This document shows positions 26,101 through 36,759 of a stretch of DNA of 64,000 nt, piece by piece. Position 1 is the first letter of the stretch. The number at the start of each line of letters is the position of its first letter. The DNA is from Owenia fusiformis. Its lineage: Eukaryota > Annelida > Polychaeta > Sabellida > Oweniidae. Both the position numbers and the translations under genes were made by a program. The DNA lies in assembly GCA_903813345.2 (NCBI GenBank), contig CAIIXF020000002.1, positions 27,351,223 to 27,415,222 on the forward strand, given 5' to 3'. Below the pieces are notes generated by a model. The model was not told the origin of the DNA. It saw only the letters and a list, made by a program, of their open reading frames with translations, and made no database searches.

Positions 26101-29100
26101 TCGAATATCAATCATTGTGTTTGCAACCTGTTTTAATTTTTAAAATTGAGATCCCTTTCTAACATTGATATTCCACACAGAAAGAAATGATTGAGACCAT
26201 GGCATGCATGATATGAGTATATACAAATCCACTTATTTATCAAACATATATTTTCAGGACAAAAGTCAAATATTGAAGATCATCCCGACTTCATTCCCTC
26301 TGTCTTTTCGTACAAATCTAGCGAGGAGATCGAGAGGAAGCGAAAGAGCTTACATGCATATGAACGTCATGCCTCAAAGAGATGCAGAGTCACGAATATT
26401 GTTTAGTGTGAAACATTCGACACGTTCACTGATACGAGAGTTGGTAAACAGACCGACCTTTCTTGTTCCGAGTTGGATAATATTATGCGAGAAGTGATGG
26501 ACCTAAAACGTGAAAACACGGAATTAAAGGAAAAGAGCAGACTATGTAATACATTAAGAAATTAAAAAATAACGAAAACAAACTGAAATATTATACCGGG
26601 TTGCCAACATTTGCAGTCTTTTTGGCTCATCTTAACATGATGATTGGACACCTGGTCCCCAGAGCAACCATGAGTAAATCTTCTCAATTCATATTAACCT
26701 TGATGAGACTTCGTCTAAATCTTGGCACTCACGATTTAGCATACCGCTTTAACATCGATCAATCTACAGTTTCACGAATATTCTCTCACGTAATCGATGT
26801 TTGCAACGCAAGACTTGTACCTGTACTTGTTAAATGGCCGAATGACTTATTGAATCTTCGGGCTACACTACCACGGTCGTTTTTAGGGGCATTTAGTAAG
26901 TGTGTTGGTATCATCGACTGTTTTGAAATTTTCATTGAAAAGCCAAAGGACCTTGATGCTCGAGCAACAACATATAGTCACTATAAATCGAACAATACAA
27001 TCAAATATCTTATCGCAATTGCACCCCAAGGCGTTGTGACTTTTGTTTCCAAAGGTTGGGGAGGACGTGTTAGTGACAAACATTTAACTTATAATTGTGG
27101 TCTTCTAGAGAAGCTTCAGCCAGGAGACTTAATACTTGCAGACCGTGGTTTTGACATACAAGATCTTGTTGGACTTCATGGTGCAAAAGTAGAAATCCCA
27201 GCTTTCACAAGAGGAAAATCGCAATTAAGTTTGTACGAGGTGGAATGTACCAGAGGATTAGCCTCTGTTCGAATACACGTTGAGAGAGTTATTGGTCTAG
27301 TCAGGAGCAAGTACACAATGCTTAGTGCAAAAATACCAATATCACTCCTTCAAACAGATGAAACAACTGGGCTTACTACTCTAGACAAGGTGGTTTTTGT
27401 TTCCAGTGCCCTGTCAAATACATGTGAATCAGTTGTACCATTTTAATAAAATATGTTATATTTCTGAATGAATTACACAATTCGTAATATACATTGCAGT
27501 CTAGTATAAAGTCAGTGTCTAGTATAAACTGATGAGGTTACACTTCATACAGAATATTTTCTAATTCAAACCTGGAAAATAGATTTACGTCCTTCCTAAC
27601 ATTGGATCTATGAAGTCGAGAGATTTATTTTAGAATCCTTAATTGACAGTTTCTACACTGGTCTTAAGGGGACTCATCTCTAACCTAGCCGATTTGGAGG
27701 TACCCTGAACGCACTGTTTATGTTTCTTTTTTCGGAAGTGTTTCATATATGCTTTCATTTAATGTAAAAAACACTGAATGTTAGCCATCAAAATATTTCC
27801 CTACATCGTCTGAAAGATGGGTGTGACGTTACGGAAAAAAACGCCTCAATTTACCCGCTTCACTAGAATATGCTTGCTTTAAAAGCGACACGTTCTTATT
27901 TTATCGATGATTGATAGGAAAATCGTCACACAGCCACCAAGGTTGTTTTTAATTTACGGCATTTGATAAGCTGAAGACTTTTAATGGCAATTAGTTTTTC
28001 ATGGGCACTAATAAAGCATAGTAAGAACAGCTTAGATAAAGGGTTTTGACCCCTTACCCAAGTTCGGCAGTGAAATTGACGCCATATAAAATTATAATTG
28101 TATTCCAATTTTCATAAACTTTGACATTTTCTGAGGAAAAAACTAAAACATTGACATATTGTTTTTATTGTTTCAAACAATAGTTCACGTATCCCTAAAT
28201 AACATTTGAAAATATAAAAAGGTTCCACCGTCGATTTTTTCTGTTATTTAGATTTAAAATTTCGGCTTTTTTCTGATATTTTTATGAATTTCATCGATTA
28301 TCTCCAACAAGAAATGTTTATATTGCTCACCGGTAAGGTTTTGCCATACGCGTATTAGACATGTGAATCATTATACAGCCGCTTAAGATGTCTTTGATTA
28401 ACTTCAGTTTGATCATCTGAAGAGTTTGATTTCCAAAAAATTCGATTCGGGGTAAATAAAGCATTTTTATACCAATATTTTTAAAGGCCTCTGACCCCTT
28501 ACCCAAAATCGGCAGTACAATTGACGCCATATCAAATTTTAGTTGACTTTCAATTTTCATAAACTTTGACATTTTTTGAGGAAAAAACTAAAACATTGAC
28601 ATATTGTTTTTATTGTTTTAAACAATAGTTCACGTGCCCCTAAATAACATTTTAAAAGATAAAAAGGTTCCACCGTCGATTTTTTCTGTTATTTAGATTC
28701 CAATTTTCGGCTTTTTCTGATATTTCTTAAGAATTTCATCAATTAACTCCAACAAGAAATGTTTATATTGCTCACCGGTATGGTTTCGCTATGCGTGTTA
28801 TTGGGCATGCGAATTATTTTACAATCGTTTAAAATGATATAAATGCAATGCCTTTTATTATCTGAATAATTTAAATATCAAGAAAATTAAAATTGGGGTA
28901 AATAAAGCATCACAAGACCAACCTTTGAAAAGGATTGTGACCCCTCACCCAAGTTCGGCAATAAAAATTACGACATGGCATGCGAATCATTTTACAATCG
29001 CTTAAAATTATATAAATGCAATGCCTTTTATTATCTGAATAGTTTGAATTCCAAGAAAATTAAAATGAGGGTAAATATATTAAAGCCCTATAAGACTAAC

Positions 29101-32100
29101 ATTTGTAAATGGTTCATGACGCCATGTTGAATTTTAATCCCCTCTTTATTTCAATAAACTTTGATATTATTTCACGTAAAAAATCGATGGTGAAACCTTT
29201 TTTATTTTAGATGTTATTAAGAGGCACACAATTTGGTGGCTGTACCGTAGGCTAAAACGATTTTTTTAAACATCAGTAATATATATATATATGGGAATAC
29301 TAAGCATTTTGATTTCCAAGGTAATATTTAATGAAACCCTATATAAATTGCTCATACTAATGCCATTTAGCGAAAAAAGCAAGTGACATGCTAGTTTGTC
29401 TGTAAAACCTTTGCTTGCTTGTTAAACTGCTGAAATATAACGAACTAAGCTTGAACGAATAGGCTACAAGAAAACAAAGCAAACACCCAAATTATACAAT
29501 TATTTGGGAAATCAGTGACGTATAGCTCATTTGTTTGTTTAATTGTTGATGGGGCAATGTGCCACTGACGTCACAGATAATGGTACCATATTCCAAGAAT
29601 TCGTGAGCAAGAGTGTTATATGACGTCATGATAAAACACTGCTTCAAGTGAGGAGCTCATAGTTGCTATGAGCTACTATGTCGTAAAGTGTCACATACCG
29701 TCATTCAGCGTCATTAACATTTTATTATAAAACACTTGTCAAACGTGAAGTTAACAAACAAGCTTTTTCTGAAGATGTTTATTTTCTGTTCTGTAATTGG
29801 CAAGTATATCACCATTGTCGTAAGGGTTAGAGATGAGTCCCCTTAATTATTCCTCTTATCAATCAATGAAAACATCATATAACCTTAGATATTTGAGATG
29901 ATTTCCTAGTAGAAGAAACAGTTGTTGTTTTGCTTTCCGTCATATTTGATTTTTTGATTTTCCCGGGCTTTTCTAGACGGCCAGCTGAACTGAGCTGGAA
30001 AAATGTGTATTTGTGACGTCACTCGTGCATAGGGTCAATATGTCAATAAAAGTTATATATACCAGACTCCAAAAGCTGATTCTCAAAACATCATGAATTG
30101 CCATAGTATGATAAAAAAATTATTTAATTGTGAAAGAGAACCACTGAATTTCATGAATCCCACAGAAAATTTGAAAACTGGACCTTGGTTAGGGTGACTC
30201 AAAAGGAGTTTTTTTCAGAAAATTTTACATTTCGTGGTATTTTGGTGTAGAGATTTAGGTAAAAAGTGAAAAAAAAATTTCAGATTTTTTTTATAAAATT
30301 TAGGGGTCCCCCACTGACCCTAAAATTTCTGTTTTTTGGTGAAAATCTACCAAAATGCATAACACTATCACATACAAGTAAGTCATAACCTTGGTTCTTT
30401 AAAGAATTCCTACTTACAATGATTGCCTGATTTTGAACCAAATGCCATACACATTAGAGTGATGAGAGACACTTGCAGAGGGATATTTATGGCAATGTAG
30501 GAATAATCATTCTCTCCATCTAACCTATTAGCCAGGAGAATCTGAAATGAAATGAAACATGTATAGGAGAACACCTCAGTAAGTGATTATCTTCATAAGT
30601 ATATCTCTTCAAAGTCTGGTTATCAATTAACTAAATGTGAAATGCACCCAGGTGGACACTGTTTTTAGGTGTTTCACTGACACCACTTTTGTAGTACTGT
30701 ACTCACTGAGAGGAAAGGTTATAATGCAGAGATTGGCATAATAAGTTGGGCCACCAGTAAAATGAGTAAAAGAATTTCTAATTTGATGATCTTTTCAATC
30801 TATTTTATTATTATTCACAGAAACATATGTTTTTCTCAAAATTTTATTTTCTTAAGATTTGAGCATCTGGTATATTTATATACGTATATCTACACCACTG
30901 TAGATTTTTATTACAAAAATTACAACTATACATTGAAATCTTACTTGGAATATAAGCATGGGTATAGCAAGGCATGTGTACCCGACTGCAGAACAGACAT
31001 TCCCTCTACGCTGCTCAGGTACAATGTCGTTAGATTTGAGCAAAATCATGGCAAGAATAATGGCATATAGGACGGCAATAAGCGCAACACACATCACGAT
31101 CCACAGTGGAATGAGTACAATCTGCAATTTAGAAAATGTGGTTACTATGGTATCAAGGATGTATCTGAGGGCTGTTATAGCAATATGGCTGCTTCAACAG
31201 AAAAGTAAAACCTTTCTAATCTGAACGTATCTGGGTCTCTGGGACCAGCATAGAGTGTTAAGATTAGTAGGTGTACACATTTCAAGGTTTTATAAAAAGG
31301 TAAGTGAAAAAGAGTAAAACAAATTTGGGACTGAGAAAAAGTGTTCACATTTGGAGGTGTTCAGATAAGAGAGGTGAGGATATGCAGGTTTCACTGTACA
31401 TTAGAACATGGGACTGGTGTATAAGTCACACCAGTGAAATGATAATATGGGTTTAGCTTTCTTTTAAATGTAACTTGAAAGAAATATTCTGTTAAAACTA
31501 ATATGTTAAAAATAGCACACATTGTTATACTGTATTTTTTCTTAAAAAAACTTATTTCTGTTATAGCTAATGAATTGTATGAGCAGGCATGGTATTTTTT
31601 TAAACATACGCCAAATTCTTGTTTGATCTGTCAAAGATATACCACAAAATACCTGTTGTCTTTTTGGCTCAGAGATAGGGGGGGGGGGGTGAAATTATTA
31701 TAAGAACATGTGAACATGATCAAAATCAATCAAATAAAAAAAGTCACACTTACCACCCATTTCCAAACAATGAACTTATCTAGTCGCAGAGCAAGGAATA
31801 TAAACTGTAGTATGTTAACAGAACAGAACAGCTCCATCTGAAAGTATAGGAACATAAACTTGTAGAAAAGATTATGCTTAGGTCACAAATTGATATCACT
31901 GCCAAAATCAAACAAATTCTCTTTTCAAAGTAATGTTTTTCATACAAAGCCGCTCATTAATTGTACTTGAATTATGTTAATAGCTTGAAATGAAATTCTT
32001 ATGATGCAAAAATCAAACTTAAGCCAAACATAGAAAGTACTGGCAGTTGACCTAGTCTATCAAAGCAGTCTTCTAAAGAAATGTCCATCTGGAGATTCGT

Positions 32101-35100
32101 TTAACTTTCATTTGTGATGAAAAACTAACAAATCCCTTTCATTTGTGATGAAAAACTAACAAATACCTTTCATTTGTGATGAAAAACTATCAAATCCAAT
32201 GTTTTTTAGACAATGCTTCTTTCAAGTAAAACCTGCGAACAGGGAATGCTCTTGGGACTGGAGGAAAGTTTCCTTGTTCAGAGGTTTTCCCTACAGAGAG
32301 GGGCCGCACTTTCAGCAAACTCAAACTTGCCGAATAAGCATATTTGTATATATAAAGGCATGTAAGAACTACATCAACCCCATTTTATATCATTGATAAT
32401 CTAGAAGTTTGGATCAGTAAACATTTGAGGAGATTTGGCTCAACATGACACTTATGTACTTATCTGTTATCTCCATAAAACAATTGTGTCAGTCCCTAGA
32501 TTATCGCAACTGATGAGATGTAATTAGGTTTGTTGAAAGGAAGAATTAGTGTCATGATAATAAGTAATGAACAGATTAGTATTAGTTTAAAAATATATCA
32601 GGGTAATTAACAGTGGGATGCTACAATTGATTGGCATATCTTAATCTCATTCATATTAATCCAAGCTTTTTAGAATCAGATATTGGCTAAGACTTTCACA
32701 CCTCTGAAAAACAATGGAATACACAGTGACACCAATATTCCAAATTCCTTGTTCATAGGTTTTCCCTACAGAGAGGTATTCCATCAGGCAGGTTTTACTG
32801 TATGAAAAGAATAGATATATATTTTTTACTTAAAAAATTGTTAAAACTAAACGTTCCGAAGCAGATAAAGATAATTATAACATACCTCGAAAGATCTGTC
32901 ATGCTTAACAGACCACACACATATCCCGATAGATACGACGGACATGAAGATAAGAGGTATAAACACAAACACGTACAGGTGACGCCTTGTCTCTAATTGG
33001 TCGCAAAGTAGAATCTCAAACATCATAAGTAGAAGGTGCAATGATGTGCTGATTATCATGGCGTGAAACTGTTTTGGTCCATCGTGCTCCAATCTATAAG
33101 CAAACAAGTGAAATCAACTGAAGACTGAATATTAAAGGTCGCTTTCCTGGGAGATATACGGTCCAGGAAGTAACCTTGTCATGAATATAATGTTTAACCT
33201 ATTTCAACATCTGGCAAAATAGGTTTATATTTGGTGTTATATGAATATTAAGTTTTAGAATTTTTTAATTTCAGAATAACACTTATATTAGGAGGTACAT
33301 TGAATTATTAGAGGCGTTATAAATTAATTAGAGACGCTGCACCTCATTTTTTCAGAAAGTATTACAAATACTGTAATATTTTTTACATACTAATTATATA
33401 CCAACAAAAATATACAAGGCATTAACACATATAATGTCACCACCTGTCATTTGTTACAGATGATGACCACTGAATGCCGACACCAACCAAATGACAAAAA
33501 TCATCCACAAAAAAGGTGGTCAGACTATAACATTATGTCACCACTTCTGGTGGCGACATAATAATTACATACTGAATTAATTGTATGTGCTTACCTATAC
33601 TGCGGATGTTTCACCCAGACACATGTACCTACAATGGCCCCAGAGATAACAAGCATCTTCCACAGCCATACTGGAAGGAAGATAACCCAGTAGTTCCAAG
33701 TGATTGTACCATCTAGCTTCAAGGCAAACAGGAAAGAGAAGATGAACAGGCACACGTATACCAGGAATTTACTGCAACAAAAATGGATGCGTCAGATCAA
33801 ATGATGCTGTATTATTGGGATTGTTTATATATGGATATATACATTTTACATTTTAGTTAGGCACCTCATGCCAGGGTAGCATTTGTACAGAATTTGAAAC
33901 TGCTCTCAGGAGGAAAAATGTAATGATGTTGTAAAGACAAAGCCAGTGGTCACATTTCGAAATTGTCATAATTTTTGATCTAGTCGCATATCATTGTCAA
34001 AAAGTAGATCGACAATGGTTTTCTCAGAATCAGACTTTTTGTTACAAATATGCTAAAACGAGCCCCAGAGGCAGAAAAAATCAAAATACAAGTAAAAGTC
34101 AACAAACAATCGAAAATGTGCTTAAGTTTTGTAATTATTTTTTTTAATTTGAAAATAAGATGTAAACCATAGATTTATTATTTCATGGTGAAATTAATTT
34201 AAACTTGAGAGGGGTTTCTCAAGACAGCCTGGGTCATCACCAGGTCAACATATGTTTCCTGCATGCTTCAACTGTTATGTAAAATTCTTGTGTCTGGCTG
34301 TTATCTGCTTATTCTGCTACTGTCCTTGCAGCGGACAACATGTGCTAGGTATAATGCTATATTGCTTGTAATTTTTGGCTCCCTCCCCTATGGTGCCATA
34401 ATTCATACATGGTTTTTTTTCGATGCAATGTAACCTCTCCGGATGGTGGGGGTAATTGATTCATTTCATTCTATGAATCAATTTTCCTGTAATTTTGTTG
34501 TTATTAGTTAGCCTAGAGTAGAACAATAAATTACATAATGCCAAACATTTTTCTCTAGTTGTGTGCGCATTCTTTTATAAGTCACATGAGTTTAACTATT
34601 TTTTAATTTGAATTCTATGCTTACAAGAGTCCATATCACTGCTTCATTGCGTCAGTAGAACGGCAAAAATAAGAAATTGGGAGACCATTTTGCAATAATA
34701 TATGGAAAAGTATATTCATAATGTACATGAATGACATTTGTATATTTCAGATTTTTTAGTTTTTTATGCAATAAGCCTGTGCCGTCTTGTAATTTGAAGA
34801 ATTTCAGCCATGTTAATCTTATTGAAAATAACATGGCAGAGAAGCATGCAAATATAAGAGGCCACACGCTTTATAAGCCAAACTAGAACCAATCCAAGAT
34901 ATACAAATGTCATTCATGTACAACAGGAATATATTTTTCCGTATATTAATATTGCAAAATGATATTTTGATTTCTTATTTTTTAGCTTTTACTGACGCAG
35001 TTAAGGTGCTATGGAAGTTAACAGGAAATGACAAAACAGGAAGTGACAATTTTTTTGCATTTTTAGACATTTTTTGAACAAAGATAACAGAGTTGTGTTT

Positions 35101-36759
35101 TGACCTCCAGTCGATTCAACTAGTTCCAAATACCATTTACAGGTCCAGGATCACAATGTGCAGGGTCAGAATGACCCTAAACATGATGAAATAACCTTTT
35201 TAGCCCTTTGAAAGTGTGACTGAAAAAAAGCTAAAAGTAGGAGCTAGGGAAGGTCACTGAACAGAATCTTTTGAATTTTTCAGAAAATGTGCCCAATATA
35301 ATGCTCCAACTGATACAATCTTTGAAATTTTAGAAAATTGTCTTAAACAAAAATGACAGTCATAAAAAGGAAAATAAATCGCTTTTAAAATCAGTTTTTT
35401 TCATTTTTTTTCTTTTTCCATGAATGATATCAAATTTTCAAAGATTGTATCATTTAGAGCAATATATTGGACACATTTTCTGAAAAATTCAAAAGATTCT
35501 GTTCAGTGACCTTTCCTACCCTCCTACTTTTAGCTATTTTTCAGTCACATTTTCAAAGGACTGAAAACATTATTTCATCATGTTTAGGGTCATTCTGACC
35601 ATGAACATTGTGATCCTGGACCTGTAAATGGTATTTGGAACTAGTTGAATTGACTGGAGGTCAAAACAGAACTCTGTTATCTTTGTTCAAAAAATGTCTA
35701 AAAATGCAAAAAAAATTGTCACTTTCTGTTTTGTCATTTCCTGTTAAGTTCCATAGCACCTTAAACAGTGAAATGGACTCTACGAGGAGTGATCAATAAG
35801 TAATGGACACTTTTTAACACGGATGCTTTTTATGGACCAATCTCTTTGATTTTTCCACCAACTATAAGGTGCTATGGAAGTTAACAGGAAATGACAAAGC
35901 AAAAAAAAATGTGAAAACCATGCTGGATTTTGAAAATACAATTTTAAAAAATTTCATATCTTTCTTAGAAAAAGAAAAAAAATGAAAAAACTGAATTTAA
36001 AATCGATCTATTTTCCTTTTAACTCCAGCCATTATTGTTTCAGACGATTTTTTTAAATTTCAAAAATTGTATCATTTAGAGCAATATATTGGACACATTT
36101 TCTGAAAAAGTCAAAACGTTCTGTTCAGTGACCTTTCCTGAGCACATACTCTTAGCTATTTTTCAGTCACATTTTTAGAGTGCTGAAAAGGTTATTTCAT
36201 CATGTTTATGGTCATTCTGACCATTTCCATTGTGTTCCCAGTCATGTAAATGATATGTGAAACTAGTAAACTGACTGGAGGTCCAAACAGAACTCTGTTA
36301 TCTTGGTTCAAAAAAATTTCAAAATCCAGCATGGTTTTCACATTTTTTGTTTTGTCATTTCCTGTTAACTTCCATAGCACCTTAAATTATTTTTTCTACC
36401 GGGTACCATTCTGATAGTTTGACCCCATCATGGAGGATTTACTACCCGGTTTTTTCTACAAACCCCCTAGTCCGATGGATGACATAGAACAAACTGGTAA
36501 GTAGATACATGGTAACATTACATCATTTCGTTATTTTAACCATATGAACTGGTCACCAGATTAAGTGATTTGAGTATAGTCTAGCCTAATTTTTCATGTT
36601 TTTTCCGGAAATAATTATTTTTTATGTTTTACGTTACTCAAATTAATTGACCACTCTGGTGCTTACTTGATGATCATATTATCTTCAAAGCTATAGAAAA
36701 AGCTGATACTACAATGTTTACCTTGGATTGAAGTCTTGGAAAAGGTTACGAAGGTTCAT
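23105..36759 (-). CDS. TMEM185: TMEM185, seven-pass membrane protein, complete gene
   Basis: Orthologue of human TMEM185A/B, a conserved multi-pass membrane protein of unclear function. Exons on the minus strand: 36722-36759 (starts MNLRNLFQDFNP), 33595-33772 (KFLVYVCLFIFSF...), 32886-33093 (LEHDGPKQFHAMI...), 31754-31837 (ELFCSVNILQFIFLALRLDK), 30945-31121 (LIPLWIVM...EQRRG), 30418-30541 (ILLANRLDGEND...) and 23105-23337 (WWFGIRKDFCQF..., ends VSIEVPD then stop). All boundaries are GT-AG and phases agree (2, 2, 0, 0, 0, 1). The predicted length of about 346 residues is close to the human 350. One extra G at about 33720 in exon 2 breaks the frame and leads to a TAG at the exon end. This may be a sequencing error, an allele or a real lesion. 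The last intron (23338-30417) holds a nested transposon; the first holds two palindromic elements. Confidence 0.93.
23911..24141 (+). CDS. THAP zinc-finger exon of the transposase
   Basis: 76-residue reading frame with a THAP-type C2CH DNA-binding finger: C5, C10, then C54 and H57, with the conserved P24 and W36 and the CSAHF signature. In this transposon class the THAP module at the N-terminus binds the transposon ends. The frame ends soon after the finger, and a donor-like AAGTAAAA occurs at the end. Downstream frame 26256-26550 (DHPDFIPSVFSYKS...) looks like the continuation, but the join phase could not be settled because the LINE sits in between. Confidence 0.85.
   Translation: MPKCCVAVECSNREQVGSTFYRFPSDKKSPVKRKLWINAVKRQNWEPKEHDRLCSAHFLSGTVLSNRNRPGFQNNK
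24246..24258. repeat. Target-site duplication of the LINE, left copy
   Basis: GTAAGTAATATTA, identical to 25965-25977. The two 13-bp copies flank the LINE exactly. Confidence 0.9.
24259..25964 (-). mobile_element. 5'-truncated L1/Tx1-type LINE nested in the transposon
   Basis: About 1.7 kb on the minus strand flanked by the 13-bp direct repeat GTAAGTAATATTA, with a T-rich tract (poly-A on the minus strand) just inside the left copy. This is the signature of target-primed reverse transcription. The coding remnant is the C-terminal part of ORF2: INREKTECLYIGS, FGLKWVKIPSRLLGI, FLWGGKGEKIKRNT, RMINMFTMEKALKLMWLRRL and a zf-RVT-like finger (CNYCAFPDTLKHKFWEC). The frame is broken at several points (near 25457, 25160, 24660 and 24480), so it is dead. 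Its presence inside the DNA transposon dates it as the younger insertion. Confidence 0.92.
24382..25938 (-). pseudogene. LINE ORF2 C-terminal fragment, frameshifted
   Basis: Reading frames 25938-25459, 25456-25169 and 25154-24639, then a further frame to about 24400, join with small shifts into the thumb and C-terminal region of an L1/Tx1-type reverse transcriptase. The catalytic palm motifs and endonuclease are absent through 5' truncation. The last conserved piece is a Cys-rich C-x2-C...H...C finger near 24660-24600. Confidence 0.85.
25965..25977. repeat. Target-site duplication of the LINE, right copy
   Basis: GTAAGTAATATTA, the partner of 24246-24258. Confidence 0.9.
26258..26562 (+). 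pseudogene. Transposase linker region with in-frame stop
   Basis: Starts after an acceptor-like TTTTCAG and reads NIEDHPDFIPSVFSYKS, a sequence type that normally follows the THAP finger. A TAG interrupts it at 26404-26406. The same frame then gives an acidic then coiled-coil stretch (MREVMDLKRENTELKEK) to a stop near 26560. The transposase continues in another frame from about 26553, so at least one nonsense and one frame change disable the fusion unless splicing removes them. Confidence 0.65.
26601..27446 (+). CDS. DDE_Tnp_4 transposase (degenerate copy)
   Basis: 281-residue frame; coding similarity begins slightly upstream (KLKYYTGLPTFAVF from about 26578), so the ATG is only formal. An N-terminal helix-turn-helix of the HTH_Tnp_4 type reads LRLNLGTHDLAYRFNIDQST. 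The RNase-H-like domain has D106 (GIIDCFE), D181 (LADRGFD) and E228 (HVERVIG), a complete DDE triad. It would cut and paste the element by binding its ends. The catalytic residues are intact, but the upstream fusion to THAP is broken, so the copy is probably inactive although decay is modest. Confidence 0.88.
   Translation: MPTFAVFLAHLNMMIGHLVPRATMSKSSQFILTLMRLRLNLGTHDLAYRFNIDQSTVSRIFSHVIDVCNARLVPVLVKWPNDLLNLRATLPRSFLGAFSKCVGIIDCFEIFIEKPKDLDARATTYSHYKSNNTIKYLIAIAPQGVVTFVSKGWGGRVSDKHLTYNCGLLEKLQPGDLILADRGFDIQDLVGLHGAKVEIPAFTRGKSQLSLYEVECTRGLASVRIHVERVIGLVRSKYTMLSAKIPISLLQTDETTGLTTLDKVVFVSSALSNTCESVVPF
27668..29842. mobile_element. 2.2 kb non-autonomous piggyBac-like element
   Basis: Ends are exact inverted repeats of 18 bp, GGGGACTCATCTCTAACC at the left and its complement at the right, and both are flanked by TTAA (27664-27667 and 29843-29846). 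TTAA targets are typical of piggyBac (Kolobok is the alternative). There is no transposase. The interior holds a ~446-bp tandem repeat. It is inserted downstream of the DDE transposase inside the larger transposon. Confidence 0.85.
28030..29110 (+). repeat. ~446-bp tandem repeat within the TTAA element
   Basis: Unit starts GACCCCTTACCCAAGTTCGG at about 28048, again at about 28494 and, truncated, at about 28941. It includes GGTTCCACCGTCGATTTTTT and CTCACCGGTAWGGTTT. A partial fourth piece (ACAATCGCTTAAAATTATAT) follows at about 28993. Confidence 0.85.
31204..31398 (+). mobile_element. Pogo/Tigger-like MITE
   Basis: AAGTAAAACCTTTCTAATCTG at the left and GATATGCAGGTTTCACTGTA at the right. The interior matches 16120-16437 except for the hairpin element found only there. 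It lies in a TMEM185 intron. Confidence 0.65.
32106..32196 (+). repeat. 30-bp minisatellite, three copies
   Basis: CTTTCATTTGTGATGAAAAA then CTAACAAATC, repeated three times almost without change. Confidence 0.9.
32223..32800. mobile_element. Tigger-like element, shorter copy
   Basis: Ends AAGTAAAACCTG and CAGGTTTTACTG. The content matches, in inverse orientation, the longer copy at 46896-47751: GGGACTGGAGGAAAGTTTCC, GTTTTCCCTACAGAGAGG, CAATTGTGTCAGTCCCTAG and others. It lacks coding capacity. Confidence 0.85.
33419..33560 (-). mobile_element. Hairpin-ended short repeat family, inverted copy 6
   Basis: Reads CATTAACACATATAATGTCACC at the left and ends with the hairpin ATGTCACCAC then GGTGGCGACAT. 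The GTAACAAATGAC and GGTTGGTGTC landmarks are on the minus strand. It lies in the second TMEM185 intron. Confidence 0.7.
35001..35764. mobile_element. 764-bp foldback element, arms about 380 bp
   Basis: A near-complete palindrome: it starts TTAAGGTGCTATGGAAGTTA and ends with the complement TAAGTTCCATAGCACCTTAA, and similarity continues to the centre near 35385. The arms differ by scattered substitutions. The outer TTAA is part of, or the target of, the element. No coding capacity. Confidence 0.9.
35865..36385. mobile_element. Second foldback element, left arm shortened
   Basis: Same family as 35001-35764. It opens ATAAGGTGCTATGGAAGTTA and ends TAACTTCCATAGCACCTTAA. Only the outer ~60 bp of the left arm remains, while the right half keeps the shared block TATCATTTAGAGCAATATAT and onward. 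It reads as an internal-deletion derivative lying next to its relative. Confidence 0.88.

Larger units (their letters stand above)
23781..30040 (+). mobile_element. 6.26 kb THAP/DDE_Tnp_4 DNA transposon (ISL2EU/Harbinger-like)
   Basis: Both ends read TATTGACCCTATGCA inward, followed on each side by GTGACGTCA and then GGCCGTCTAGAAAA, giving imperfect terminal inverted repeats of about 70 bp. It encodes a THAP zinc finger (23911-24141) and a DDE transposase (26601-27446). The ends fit a 2-bp target site, but the exact boundary cannot be fixed. A LINE (24259-25964) and a TTAA-flanked element (27668-29842) have inserted into it; without them it is about 2.4 kb. It lies in the last TMEM185 intron, antisense to that gene. 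The family (ISL2EU-type rather than classic PIF/Harbinger) is inferred from THAP plus DDE_Tnp_4. Confidence 0.88.
33773..36721. other. TMEM185 intron 1
   Basis: Holds the two palindromic elements below. A fragment at 35780-35860 (GATCAATAAGTAATGGACA) resembles mariner termini. No exon is supported between 33773 and 36721. Confidence 0.6.

Noticed and set aside
31503-31703. 66-residue plus-strand frame ending in a poly-G run
   Set aside because: It lies in a TMEM185 intron, is low in complexity and shows no conserved residues.
36430-36496. Candidate first exon of ANKRD46: ATG GAG GAT TTA..., ending ACTG|GTAAGT, followed by acceptor CACACAG at 37067
   Set aside because: Joined to 37068 its frame stops at a TGA just after the main ATG region, so it cannot extend ANKRD46. 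It would also lie inside TMEM185 intron 1 on the other strand. It could be a 5' UTR exon with a small upstream frame, but nothing beyond the splice-like sites supports it.
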